Assembly: GCA_007695295.1 (NCBI GenBank)
Contig: REEB01000161.1
Location: 1 to 35,335, forward strand
Direction of reading: 5' to 3'
DNA from: Puniceicoccaceae bacterium
Lineage (GTDB): Bacteria; Verrucomicrobiota; Verrucomicrobiia; Opitutales; Opitutaceae
Length of the DNA: 35,335 nt
Shown: positions 14,932 to 28,314 of the stretch, piece by piece
Position numbering within the stretch: position 1 is the stretch's first letter
Layout of the letters: each line of letters opens with the position of its first letter
Made by a program: the position numbers and the translations under genes
The notes under the pieces: generated by a model
Databases searched by the model: none
Seen by the model: only the letters and a program-made list of their open reading frames with translations
Told to the model about the DNA's origin: nothing

Positions 14932-15786
14932 TCATAAAAGCGCGTCCGGCAGGGTCAAGTCTGAATCTGAAGAAAAATCATCGAGGCGGGCTTCTTTGGG
15001 GGAGCGCAAGATTTGGAGGGAGTCGGTCGAAATGCCGGCCCGCCCGAAGGCGGCCGGGGTGGCGTCGGTGATGAGAGCGGGGACAGCGGACCAGGGGGCC
15101 AACAGGGCGGGGGCGGGGTCGTCGATTTTGGAGGCGTCCAGCAAGAAAAAGGCATGGCGGGTACGGGAGAGGACGGCCTGCTGGAGATCGACGATGGCGG
15201 GGCTGGAATTGAAGATGCCCTCGGCGCGCATGGCTTGGGCGGAGAGGAGGGCGAGGTCGAACTGCCAGAAGCGGACGCTGCGCGCGGCCTCGGGTCCGAG
15301 GAGGACCGACTGGCGCGGAAGCAGTTGGCCCGCAATCAGATGCACATTAATCCGGTCGACTTGGGCCAGGCATTCGGCGACGGGGAGATTACCGGTGACG
15401 CAGTTCAGCGGGGCGACGGGGTGGGCGCGCAACTCCTCGGCGAGGGCGAAGAGGGTGGTGCCGGAGTCGAGGTAGACGGTCTGGCCCGGCTCGAGGAGGC
15501 GGAGGGCGATGCGGGCGAGGCGCTGCTTGGCGGAGGCGGCGGCTTGGCGGCGCTGGCCGAAGGAGGGGAAGCGGGCATTGAACTCACTGAGGGCGCCGCC
15601 GTAGGTGCGGGTAACGACGCGGCTGTCGGCGAGGGCGGCGAGATCACGGCGTGCGGTGGCTTCGGAAACGCCGAGCAGGCGGCAGAGCTCGCGGACCGGG
15701 AGGTAGCGGTGTTCCTGAAGCAACGCGGCCAAGCGCTGCCGCCGGGCTTCGATGACCGCGCGGGGTACTTTCACACGGACAGGCAA
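14932..15786 (-). CDS. DeoR-family transcriptional regulator
   Basis: This 284-residue regulator has an N-terminal winged helix-turn-helix (about 18-68: RRQRLAALLQEH, then VRELCRLLGVSEATARRDLAAL) and a C-terminal sugar-phosphate sensing domain with YLDSGTTLFALAEEL, the phosphate-binding loop region of the family. DeoR proteins usually repress sugar operons until a phosphorylated sugar binds. As the first gene of the BMC operon it is likely the local, autoregulated switch, with rhamnulose- or fuculose-phosphate as a plausible signal. The predicted start is TTG at 15786; a GTG at 15774 is an alternative, and neither has a good Shine-Dalgarno sequence. The acidic C-terminal tail (DDFSSDSD) extends past the usual length. 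Confidence 0.93.
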   Translation of the reverse strand: MPVRVKVPRAVIEARRQRLAALLQEHRYLPVRELCRLLGVSEATARRDLAALADSRVVTRTYGGALSEFNARFPSFGQRRQAAASAKQRLARIALRLLEPGQTVYLDSGTTLFALAEELRAHPVAPLNCVTGNLPVAECLAQVDRINVHLIAGQLLPRQSVLLGPEAARSVRFWQFDLALLSAQAMRAEGIFNSSPAIVDLQQAVLSRTRHAFFLLDASKIDDPAPALLAPWSAVPALITDATPAAFGRAGISTDSLQILRSPKEARLDDFSSDSDLTLPDALL

Positions 15787-15802
15787 GCGCCCTAAATGAT
15801 CG

Positions 15803-15841
15803 GAGTCAATCGATTATTGAGTCACTGGCCTTCACTCCCAA
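15803..15841 (-). promoter_or_regulatory. Candidate promoter and operator of the BMC operon
   Basis: On the minus strand TTGGGA (15841-15836) and AATAAT (15818-15813) are spaced by 17 bases, a good sigma-70-like pair. TGACTC occurs at 15824-15819, abutting the -10 box, and again at 15808-15803 near the expected start site, 16 bases apart. The two copies flank an inverted repeat TCAAT-N5-ATTGA. This arrangement suits repression by the DeoR protein encoded immediately downstream. The intergenic space is only 45 bases, so the -35 box reaches into the end of the GH5 gene. Confidence 0.5.
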
Positions 15842-17007
15842 AGACCGAGGGCGGTAAGCAGCTCGGAGTCGGCCACCCGCTCAGTGGGCGGCCCGGTGAC
15901 GACCCCGAATCCGGCCGCGTAGTCCCAGATGGCCCAGCCCCAGCCCCGCGATTCCAAGGCCTCGCGGACGGCCCGGTGCCAGGCGAGGCGGGCATCGCGT
16001 GGGGCTGCCGGCCGGAAAACCCCGAATTCTCCCACGTAGATGGGGAGGCCTCCGTGTCGGTCCGACCATTCCACGAGCCGGGCGAATTGTTCTTCGATCC
16101 GTGCCTTGGTGAAGTGGCTGCTGGCGATGGCGTTTCGGACGTGTTCGGCGGCTTCTTTCTGCGTGGTGACAGCGGCGGCAGTGGCGTCGGCGCTTTCGGG
16201 TGCGAGGGGCCAGCCGAGGCCGGAGATATGGCGGGTGGCGTCCCAGCCCCAAGTGGCGGCTTGGTGAGTGAAGAGGAAAGGATCGTACCAGTGGAAGGTG
16301 TAGACGAGGTTGGGGTCGTCGTACGGAGCGAGTGCAAGCAGATTGTCGAGGCCGCCCCAGTGACTGCCGGTGGCGATGATGGTGTGGTTCGGAGCGGCTT
16401 CGCGGATGGCGGCCAGCGTACGGCCCTGGATGTTGCGCCAAGCGGCGGCGTCTTCGATGGTGTGCGGTTCGTTGAGGATTTCGAGGAAGACCCAGTCCGG
16501 ATCGGTGGTGGAGTGGAGATGGGAGGCGAGCGCGCCCCAGTAAGCGGCCATCGCCTGCACTCCCTCCTCCTCGCGGAGGGTCCGCTTAAAATCGTCTTCG
16601 GGATGGAGATCGACGATCACGGCCACGCCGCGCTCCGGGAACCAAGCAAGGCGTTCATCGAACCTGGCGAGGGCCTCCGCGTTCAGACGGCCTGGGGCGG
16701 AAGGATCGAAGAGCACGGTGTCGTTGAGGGTGAGGCGGACATGGGTGAAGCCCATTTCGGCGACAAGGTCGGCATCACGTGCGGTGAAATAGGTTGAGAG
16801 GTGGTCTTCGCCGTAACCGTGGCGGCTCTGGGCATACCAGTGGCTGAGATTGATGCCTTGCGAGAGGCGTTTGAGGCGGATTTCCGGGACCTCGGAGGAT
16901 TGGGTGGCGGATGCCGCGGTAACAGCAGGGGTGGCGAACAGCACCGCGGCGCAGGCGGTGAAGAGCAGCCGGAGCAACTGTGGGACGGATTTGAGCGAAG
17001 AGGACAT
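15832..17007 (-). CDS. Secreted GH5-family glycoside hydrolase (cellulase-like)
   Basis: This 391-residue protein has an N-terminal signal peptide (LLRLLFTACAAVLFA, cleavage near AASA) and is probably periplasmic or secreted. The (beta/alpha)8 glycosidase shows GINLSHWYAQ, VRLTLND, IVDLHPED, the acid/base Glu180 in EILNEPH, YTFHWYDPF, and the nucleophile Glu327 in IYVGEFGV. These are the standard retaining GH5 (clan GH-A) positions. GH5 enzymes cut beta-linked glucans, mannans and related polymers; the exact substrate cannot be assigned. It ends 45 bases before the BMC regulator in the same orientation, so it could feed sugars into the same lifestyle, but a separate promoter for the BMC operon lies between. 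Confidence 0.92.
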   Translation of the reverse strand: MSSSLKSVPQLLRLLFTACAAVLFATPAVTAASATQSSEVPEIRLKRLSQGINLSHWYAQSRHGYGEDHLSTYFTARDADLVAEMGFTHVRLTLNDTVLFDPSAPGRLNAEALARFDERLAWFPERGVAVIVDLHPEDDFKRTLREEEGVQAMAAYWGALASHLHSTTDPDWVFLEILNEPHTIEDAAAWRNIQGRTLAAIREAAPNHTIIATGSHWGGLDNLLALAPYDDPNLVYTFHWYDPFLFTHQAATWGWDATRHISGLGWPLAPESADATAAAVTTQKEAAEHVRNAIASSHFTKARIEEQFARLVEWSDRHGGLPIYVGEFGVFRPAAPRDARLAWHRAVREALESRGWGWAIWDYAAGFGVVTGPPTERVADSELLTALGLWE

Positions 17008-17517
17008 GGAGGCCAGCGAAAGGGAAAACCAGCCGGGTGGCGAGTTCGAGGCGGATGGAACTGCTGGGCCAGGAAGAAAGACCCATAAATAGGGACAGGC
17101 TAATAATCATCTGGCATGCAGTGTGGTTCGGCTTTGGTGGGGCGGATCGAGCAGCTTCGGAGGGGTTTTTGCCGAGGCGGCCTTGGTTTGGAGACTGGCG
17201 ACCCGCCCCTTGCTTGGTGGCGAGGCAGCGGCGATTGATTCCGGCTGGGCGGGCCTGTGGTGTGGTGTGGCGCCGGTGGTGGGATTGGTCCGAAGGCTGT
17301 TTCACTCCGCGCGGTGCTGCAAACAGGACCGTGCCGCCGCGGAGGTAGGCGGATTCGACGCATGCCGCAGGCTTGGATCACTGCAGTCCCGGCCGGTTGC
17401 GGTGACTCAACGCCCGCCCGGACGTCGGTGACGAGAGGGTGGATTAGTCTCCCGCGGCTCTCTCCCGCCGCAGTCGCCCCGCCGAAAGCACCCGGCCCTT
17501 CCTTGGTTCGAGCCGGC
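17008..17517. other. Intergenic region downstream of the transposase
   Basis: This 510-base stretch lies between the GH5 start and the transposase stop. It contains the left palindromic end of the transposase unit (17085-17107), and about 410 bases between that end and the transposase gene that I cannot assign. Open frames there on both strands are low-complexity Pro/Arg-rich and have no recognisable domain. The 78 bases next to the GH5 start should hold its promoter; none is obvious. Confidence 0.5.
17085..17107 (+). repeat. REP-like palindromic end, left copy
   Basis: The core TAGGGACAGGCTA sits in an AT-rich 23-base context whose flanks can pair (ATAAATAG against CTAATAAT, imperfectly). 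An inverted copy lies at 18541-18563; the two match at 19 of 23 positions. GGGACAGGC motifs are, as I recall, frequent next to REP-associated Y1 transposases. Confidence 0.75.
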
Positions 17518-18489
17518 TCAGCTGATCGGGTCGTGCCTGAGATCGCGTGCTGTCGCCAAGTCCAGGGTGCCCAAGGCGGCATTGCCGCGCGCTCCGCTGG
17601 TGCGTTTCGCCCCGAACAAGGATCTGTTTTCCCGAAAGAAGCGGTCCACGAAAGCGCGGCTTCCCAAAATCAGACCGTCGGAAAAGTAGCGCACCCGGCA
17701 CCGCAGCAATTCGTGCGCGGGTAATTCCCCCCGCTGGGCCATTACCCGGCGCGCCGCCCGGTCCGCAATCACCGCACCCTGCCTGCCAAGCGCGGCCGGC
17801 CCGGAGCCTTTGCCGAACAGGCTCATCCGGTAGTCGGCCGCGGCGCGCCTCCAGTCCGGGGACCCCAGCAGCACGGTCAGGCCCCGGCGTGCTTGTTTGC
17901 CCCCGCCGCAGGCCTCTCCGTAGCCACAGAAGCGGTAGTCCTTTGGATCGGCCACCAGACCGGCTCGAACCGCGTTGAGGTCGATGTAGGCGGCCACCGT
18001 CTCCAGGCTGGCGCGGCGGCCCTCGATGATGCAGGACTTGAAGCGCTCGGCCCAGAGGGTGCCGAAACGGCCGTGGGTTTTGTTGAACCAGATGCTGAAG
18101 CGCTGCTTGAGCTCCTTGAGGAACGCGGAAAGGTCGAGCATGCGCCGGTGCAGTTTGTCGCGCACGCGGGCCTGCTGCCGGGGGTCGGGGTGGCGCAGGA
18201 GCTGCCGTAATTCTTCGGCGCGGGTGCGGCCGTAGAGGAGGGCCGCCCGCTCGAGCAGTTCGGCGTCGGGGATGGGCCGGGGTGCGGGGACGCGGACGAG
18301 CAGGTGGACGTGATTGCTCATGAGGGCGTAGGTGAGGACTTCGACGCCGCAGAAAGCGGCCACTTTGCGCATGATGCGGCGGAAGACCTCCTTTTCGGTG
18401 GGGCCGAAGAGGTGCTGGCCGGCGACGGTGCGGGTGACAACGTGGTAGGCGGCGGGCTGGCCGAGGAGCTTGGCGCGGCGGGTTCGCAT
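17518..18489 (-). CDS. REP-associated tyrosine transposase (Y1/IS200-like, RAYT)
   Basis: The chosen ATG at 18489 gives 323 residues starting MRTRRAKLLGQPAAYHVVTRT, the usual start of the family; an in-frame ATG at 18537 adds 16 residues. The HUH motif is His60-Val-His62 in LMSNHVHLLVRVP, and the catalytic tyrosine is Tyr168 in AAYIDLNAVRAGLV. Such enzymes nick single-stranded DNA at palindromic REP sequences through a tyrosine-DNA link. RAYTs differ from IS200 in being mostly single-copy and domesticated-looking. The C-terminal 150 residues have no assigned domain. Flanking palindromes with GGGACAGGC are probably its substrate. No catalytic residue seems lost. Confidence 0.92.
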   Translation of the reverse strand: MRTRRAKLLGQPAAYHVVTRTVAGQHLFGPTEKEVFRRIMRKVAAFCGVEVLTYALMSNHVHLLVRVPAPRPIPDAELLERAALLYGRTRAEELRQLLRHPDPRQQARVRDKLHRRMLDLSAFLKELKQRFSIWFNKTHGRFGTLWAERFKSCIIEGRRASLETVAAYIDLNAVRAGLVADPKDYRFCGYGEACGGGKQARRGLTVLLGSPDWRRAAADYRMSLFGKGSGPAALGRQGAVIADRAARRVMAQRGELPAHELLRCRVRYFSDGLILGSRAFVDRFFRENRSLFGAKRTSGARGNAALGTLDLATARDLRHDPIS

Positions 18490-18540
18490 GGCGGGGAAAA
18501 GAAAGGGAAAGTGATGCAATGAATAAAAGTGTGTCAACCG

Positions 18541-18563
18541 ATAAATAGCCTGTCCCTAAATAT
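18541..18563 (-). repeat. REP-like palindromic end, right copy (inverted)
   Basis: The reverse complement carries the same TAGGGACAGGCTA core as the copy at 17085-17107, with AT-rich flanks that pair (ATATTTAG against CTATTTAT). It lies four bases upstream of the longer possible transposase start at 18537. A TTGACA element overlaps its edge (18539-18534) and might act as a -35 box for the gene. Confidence 0.75.
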
Positions 18564-18605
18564 GACCGAGCAGGCGAGGGGAGGAATGGAATGGACCAGG
18601 GCTGG

Positions 18606-23912
<5,307 letters not shown>

Positions 23913-24064
23913 ACCGTTAGAATCGTCGAATTTATGGATTCTTACAGTTTTGGGAAACGGAATGCGAGGACCGACCTCTCCGGGAAATAGGAGCGGACAT
24001 TGCGACTGGAGAGCCTCCTGGAATGATTGGCGCCGAGCAAAACCCTGCCCTCAAGGTATGCGTT

Positions 24065-26662
24065 TCAGGCGTGCCGGTGGTGTTCGAAGCGATGCTGACC
24101 CGGCGGCACGGCGCGGCCTTCTTTGCTGCCGGGTGCCGTCACGGTGGCGGTGGCAGTGGGCGGTACGGTGACTTCAAGGAGGAGACGGTCCCCCATTTTT
24201 TCCCAACGCACGGCGGCACGGCCGTGGGGGGTGTCGAGTTCGGCCTCGGCGTGGTCGAGCTGTGCAAGAATGAGCGGGCGCACAAAAAAGTGCCGGTAGC
24301 CGGGGTGGGCGGGGTCGGGCGCAAGGCCCGCGACGCGTTCGTAAAGCCATTGTCCGACAGCACCATAGGCGTAGTGATTGAAGGAGTTCATGCCGGCATC
24401 GCCGAAGCCTTCCTCGTGGCTGTAGCTGTTCCACCGTTCCCACAAGGTGGTGGCGCCTTGGTTGATCGAGTAGAACCAGCCCGGGTAGGTTTCTTTGAAG
24501 AGGATTTCGGCGGCGAGGTCGCTGTTCCCGGTTTGGTCGAGGGCGGCGAGGAGATGGGGGGTGCCGAGAAAACCGGTGCGAAGGTGGCCGCCGGCTTCGC
24601 GGACGAGGGCCGCGAGCCGGGCCCCGGCGGATGCGCGCAAGGCCGTGGGGAGCAGGTCGAAAGCGATGGCGAGGGCGTAGGCGGTTTGTGTTTCCGGTGC
24701 GATACGGAGGCGACCGTTGGCATCAAAGTATGCACGGCTGAAGGCGGCGGCGACAAACCCGGCCTCATCGCGGTAACAGCGGGCGTTGTCATCGCGGCCG
24801 AGCACTTGTGCTGTCTGGGCAAGCACCTGTGCGCTGCGGGCGTAGAAGGCGGCGCCGAGCAGGGGGAAGGGCGTATCGCCGACGCGGTCGCCCATCCAGA
24901 CATCCGGATCGGTGGGGGTTTGCCGGTACGGTTGGAGCCAGTCGCCATACCCTTTGATGTTTGGCAGGAGGCCATCCACGGACTGCGAGCGATACCAAGC
25001 GACCAGTTTCTCCATCATCCGGTAGTTCTCCGAGAGTATGGAGAGATCGCCGGTGCGCACAAAAACATCCCACGGGATGAAGGTTGCGGCGTCGAGCCAG
25101 CCGGGGGAGCGGTTGCGCCAAGTGACGGCGGCGGCGGGTATGATGTCGGGGACGACGCCATCGGGATCCTGTTCGTCGCGCATGGTGGCGAGCCAACTTT
25201 TCCAGAAGGAATGACAGTCTTGGTTGAACAACGAGGTTGCGCAGAAAACTTGGGCGTCTCCGGTCCAGCCCAGGCGTTCGTCGCGCTGAGGGCAGTCGGT
25301 GGGGATGTCGAGGGAGTTGCCGCGCCAACCCCAGATGATGTTGCTCTGGAGTTGGTTGAGCTTGGGATGAGAGGAAGCGAAGCGCCCGATGGGGCGGAGA
25401 TCGGTCTGGAGCACGACACCCGTGACACTGTCGGGCGCCGGGCGGACACCATCGGGAAGTCCGGAGATTTCGACATAGCGAAACCCGTGAAAGGTGAAGA
25501 CGGGTTCCCATTCGAGGAGGCAGTCTCGGTCGGGGGTGTAGGTATCGGTCGAGCGGGCGGTGCGGTAATTTTCGGTGTACAGGGTGCCGTCGGGTTGGAG
25601 CATCTCGGCGAATCGGAGCGAAAGCGTGCGATCCTTGCGGGCGGGAAGCCGGATGCGAACGTGGCCGACTATGTTCTGGCCGAAGTCAAAAACGAAACGG
25701 CCCGGCGCGGGCTCGGCGACTGTGCGGGCGGCAAGGGATTGGACGGCCCGAATGGGTGCGAAAGGTTTGGGGACGAGTACGGCGGGTCCGAGGTCGGCGG
25801 TGCTGTGGACAGGAGCCCAGTGTTTTGCTGTATGGCGGGCATCGTAGTCTTCGCCGTCATAGAGACTGGAGGTGCGCACGGGAATGTCGAAGGATCCCTC
25901 CCATTGGTCGTCGGAAACAACGGTCTCGCGGGCGCCGTCGGCGCGGGTCACTTCCAGTTGAAGCAAGAGCTCCGGATGCAAGCCGTAGGGGCCGCGGGTT
26001 TTTGCTTGGAAAGGCAGGCGGCCGGCAAACCAACCCGTGCCCAGCAGGGCTTCGAGTTGATTCTCACCCACCCGCAGAAGGGTGGAGACATCGTAGGTCA
26101 GGGTGTGAAGGCGTTTTTGGTATGCGGTGAAGCCATTGGCAAAGTGGTCGTCTCCGATCCGGCAGTCATTCAATTGGAGGCGAAAGAGACCGCGTGCGGT
26201 GACATAGAGACGGGCATGCCGGAGGTCGGCGAGACCGGAAAGCGGAAAGGAGCGGCGAAGCAGTCCGACCGGTTCGCGGTCTTGCGGGGCATCACCGGCG
26301 GGGCGGATCCATTGAGCGGACCAGTCGGAGGCGGAGAGCAAGCCGAGTTCGAAGCGGGCGGGAATGCTCCAAGGGGACTTGCGGCCGGCCTCGTCCTGGA
26401 AGCGGACACGCCAGGTCGCCTGTTGGCGCGAGCTGAACGGGAGACCCGGAGCGGGAACGAAGGTGGATTGATCGGAACCGATCCAACCGGTGTCGCGCCG
26501 GTCGTCGCCGGAAAGGATTTCAAGACGGAAGGCGGTTTGCCGCCGAGCCCCCTCGGGCAATTTCCAGGAAAAAGTCGGGCGGGCGTCGTGAAACCCAAGC
26601 GGATCGACAAAACCCTCGCCGACGACGAGTGAGTGGGGGGCTGGAGGAGCGTTGGTGGTCAT
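24065..26662 (-). CDS. Alpha-L-rhamnosidase (GH78)
   Basis: The 865-residue enzyme hydrolyses terminal alpha-L-rhamnose with inversion. N-terminal beta-sandwich domains cover about residues 1-420, with FDFGQNIVGHVRI (325-338) marking the typical rhamnosidase module. The (alpha/alpha)6 catalytic barrel spans about 430-770. The general acid is Glu462 in DCPQRDERLGWTGD and the base Glu742 in TTLWERWNSY, both matching family positions; a C-terminal beta domain follows. There is no signal peptide, so it should act in the cytoplasm on imported rhamnosides. L-rhamnose released here would feed the rhamnulose-phosphate aldolase of the BMC operon about 8 kb away. Rhamnose isomerase and kinase are not in the window. 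It is transcribed away from the epimerase gene. Confidence 0.95.
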   Translation of the reverse strand: MTTNAPPAPHSLVVGEGFVDPLGFHDARPTFSWKLPEGARRQTAFRLEILSGDDRRDTGWIGSDQSTFVPAPGLPFSSRQQATWRVRFQDEAGRKSPWSIPARFELGLLSASDWSAQWIRPAGDAPQDREPVGLLRRSFPLSGLADLRHARLYVTARGLFRLQLNDCRIGDDHFANGFTAYQKRLHTLTYDVSTLLRVGENQLEALLGTGWFAGRLPFQAKTRGPYGLHPELLLQLEVTRADGARETVVSDDQWEGSFDIPVRTSSLYDGEDYDARHTAKHWAPVHSTADLGPAVLVPKPFAPIRAVQSLAARTVAEPAPGRFVFDFGQNIVGHVRIRLPARKDRTLSLRFAEMLQPDGTLYTENYRTARSTDTYTPDRDCLLEWEPVFTFHGFRYVEISGLPDGVRPAPDSVTGVVLQTDLRPIGRFASSHPKLNQLQSNIIWGWRGNSLDIPTDCPQRDERLGWTGDAQVFCATSLFNQDCHSFWKSWLATMRDEQDPDGVVPDIIPAAAVTWRNRSPGWLDAATFIPWDVFVRTGDLSILSENYRMMEKLVAWYRSQSVDGLLPNIKGYGDWLQPYRQTPTDPDVWMGDRVGDTPFPLLGAAFYARSAQVLAQTAQVLGRDDNARCYRDEAGFVAAAFSRAYFDANGRLRIAPETQTAYALAIAFDLLPTALRASAGARLAALVREAGGHLRTGFLGTPHLLAALDQTGNSDLAAEILFKETYPGWFYSINQGATTLWERWNSYSHEEGFGDAGMNSFNHYAYGAVGQWLYERVAGLAPDPAHPGYRHFFVRPLILAQLDHAEAELDTPHGRAAVRWEKMGDRLLLEVTVPPTATATVTAPGSKEGRAVPPGQHRFEHHRHA

Positions 26663-26875
26663 GGCGGGGGGAGGGAGAACTGTTTATCCAATGAGGAAAG
26701 GGACCCTACTTCGGAGACAGGCTCGTTGGAAAGCGAAGACGGTTCAGCTGGTTCTCACATGACCATTCAATCAAGCCGGGGCCGGGGAGGATGGGCCGGC
26801 TGGCTGGAAAAGCCGATTGACCCCGAAACTTGCAATGGATTGGCTGCCGGGGCATCCGATAGTACCCCTTTGCCT
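26663..26875. other. Divergent intergenic region, rhamnosidase/epimerase
   Basis: These 213 bases separate two divergent starts and should carry both promoters. TTGACC at 26817-26822 is a possible plus-strand -35 box, but no -10 box at proper spacing stands out. The plus-strand frame is open throughout (from 26633), which would lengthen the epimerase by 81 residues without any recognisable sequence. Confidence 0.35.
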
Positions 26876-27883
26876 ATGCCCACTTCACTTGTCACCGGCG
26901 CGGCCGGCTTTCTTGGATCTCATGTCGCCGAGGCTTTGGTGAAAAAAGGCCACCGGGTCATCGCAATGGACGATTGTTCCGGAGGTTTCCGTGAAAACGT
27001 GCCGGAGGGGGCGCGGTTTGTGGAAGGCTCGGTGACGGATGCGGAGCGGGTGGATGCGCTTTTCAAGGAGGAGCGGATCGACATCGTGTACCACCTCGCG
27101 GCCTATGCGGCGGAGGGATTGAGCCACTTCATCCGGCGTTTCAATTATACCAACAACCTCATCGGGAGCGTGAACCTGATCAACGCGGCGGTGCGGGCGG
27201 AGACGGTGCACTGCTTTGTCTTCACCTCCTCGATTGCGGTTTACGGCGAGGGTCAGCTCCCGCTGCGGGAGGATGCCCTGCCGCGGCCGGAGGATCCCTA
27301 CGGCATCTCCAAGCTGGCCGTGGAGCTGGACCTGGAGGCGGCGCAAAAGCAGTTCGGGATCAACTACGTCATCTTCCGTCCCCACAACGTCTACGGGGAG
27401 CGGCAGAACCTCTTCGACCCCTACCGCAACGTCGTCGGCATCTTCATGCGGCAGGCCTTGCTGGGGAAAGAAATGACCGTCTTCGGCGACGGCCGCCAGA
27501 CGCGGGCCTTCAGCCACCACAGTCAGGTCTGCCCGATCATCGCCGCCGCGCCGGAGCGGCCGGAGGCGTTCAACCGCGTCTTTAATGTCGGCGCCGGCAC
27601 CGCCACCAGCGTGCTCGAGCTTGCCCAGGCGGTTTCGAAGGCCTTCGGGCGGGAAACTGCGTTGCGGCATCTGCCGGCGCGCAACGAAGTTAAGCACGCC
27701 TATTCAAGCCAGGAGCAGGTCCGGTCGGTATTTGGTGATCTGATACGGGAAGTACCCTTGGAGGAGGGCATCGCCGGGATGGCGGCGTGGGCGCGGACGG
27801 TGGAGCTGCGCGATCCGAAGCCCTTTGCCGGGGTGGAAGTGGAGCGCGGCCTGCCGGAGAGTTGGCGGGCCTTGCTGCAATAG
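26876..27883 (+). CDS. NAD-dependent sugar-nucleotide epimerase/dehydratase
   Basis: The ATG at 26876 gives 335 residues starting directly with the dinucleotide-binding motif TGAAGFLGSH; the open frame extends upstream but has no homology-like sequence. It is an extended short-chain dehydrogenase, with SSIAVYG and the catalytic pair Tyr/Lys in DPYGISK, and FRPHNVYGERQ for substrate binding. The family includes UDP-glucose 4-epimerase and relatives acting on nucleotide sugars for polysaccharide synthesis. The segment usually reading FSYIDDV here is FSHHSQV, so the substrate-site edge is altered. The exact sugar is unknown. It is divergent from the rhamnosidase gene. Confidence 0.9.
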   Translation: MPTSLVTGAAGFLGSHVAEALVKKGHRVIAMDDCSGGFRENVPEGARFVEGSVTDAERVDALFKEERIDIVYHLAAYAAEGLSHFIRRFNYTNNLIGSVNLINAAVRAETVHCFVFTSSIAVYGEGQLPLREDALPRPEDPYGISKLAVELDLEAAQKQFGINYVIFRPHNVYGERQNLFDPYRNVVGIFMRQALLGKEMTVFGDGRQTRAFSHHSQVCPIIAAAPERPEAFNRVFNVGAGTATSVLELAQAVSKAFGRETALRHLPARNEVKHAYSSQEQVRSVFGDLIREVPLEEGIAGMAAWARTVELRDPKPFAGVEVERGLPESWRALLQ

Positions 27884-28074
27884 ATCCCGGGCCATGGCCT
27901 TGGGAACCGGTTTTGGCTGCGGGTATCAGGCATCAGGCCGGGTGTATCGGCTGCACCCCGACAGCGGAGCCGCTATCCGGATGGAGGAGTTGCGGTGGGA
28001 ATCGAAATGCGGTCCTTGTTTGCACTATGACGCGAAAAGGGAGATTATGATAACAAACTTCAACCCACCCAGTC

Positions 28075-28284
28075 ATGAGCCCATCTCGTATTGCAGGAAT
28101 CATTTTACTCGTTGTTGGCATCCTACTGCTCTTTTTCGGATTCCAAGCCACGGAGAGCGTCGGTGAGCAGGTCCATGAAACCGTCACCGGTCGCTTCACC
28201 GAAACCACCACTTGGTATCTGATCGGGGGTGCGGCGGCGGCGATTGGTGGCCTCGCCTTGGTGCTGACAGGGAAGAGCAAGTAA
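28075..28284 (+). CDS. DUF3185 small membrane protein
   Basis: This 69-residue protein has two transmembrane helices (about 6-24 and 48-65) separated by a polar loop containing VGEQVHETVTGRFTETTTWYLIGG. The GRFTxxTxWYxIGG signature is what I recall of the DUF3185 family. Function is unknown. The ATG at 28075 has no good Shine-Dalgarno sequence; the region before it contains a poorly defined promoter. Its neighbours, an epimerase upstream and MobA convergent downstream, give no clue to its job. Confidence 0.8.
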   Translation: MSPSRIAGIILLVVGILLLFFGFQATESVGEQVHETVTGRFTETTTWYLIGGAAAAIGGLALVLTGKSK

Positions 28285-28314
28285 GCCGTCGGCTGGTGCC
28301 TGCCCGGATGGGCT

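Larger units (their letters stand above)
17085..18563 (-). mobile_element. REP-associated tyrosine transposase unit
   Basis: The unit consists of the Y1 transposase gene and the inverted pair of palindromic 23-base sequences that bracket it. The boundaries are set to these repeats. No direct target duplication is expected for this class and none is seen. About 410 bases between the left repeat and the gene are unexplained. Confidence 0.6.

Noticed and set aside
17100-17582. Possible small genes in the gap downstream of the transposase
   Set aside because: Frames on both strands are Pro/Arg-rich with no start signal, no domain and overlap with the transposase end.
24023-26632. 869-residue plus-strand ORF opposite the rhamnosidase
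   Set aside because: It is antisense to a complete GH78 gene, is rich in Gly, Glu and Val as expected of a GC-rich shadow frame, and shows no domain.
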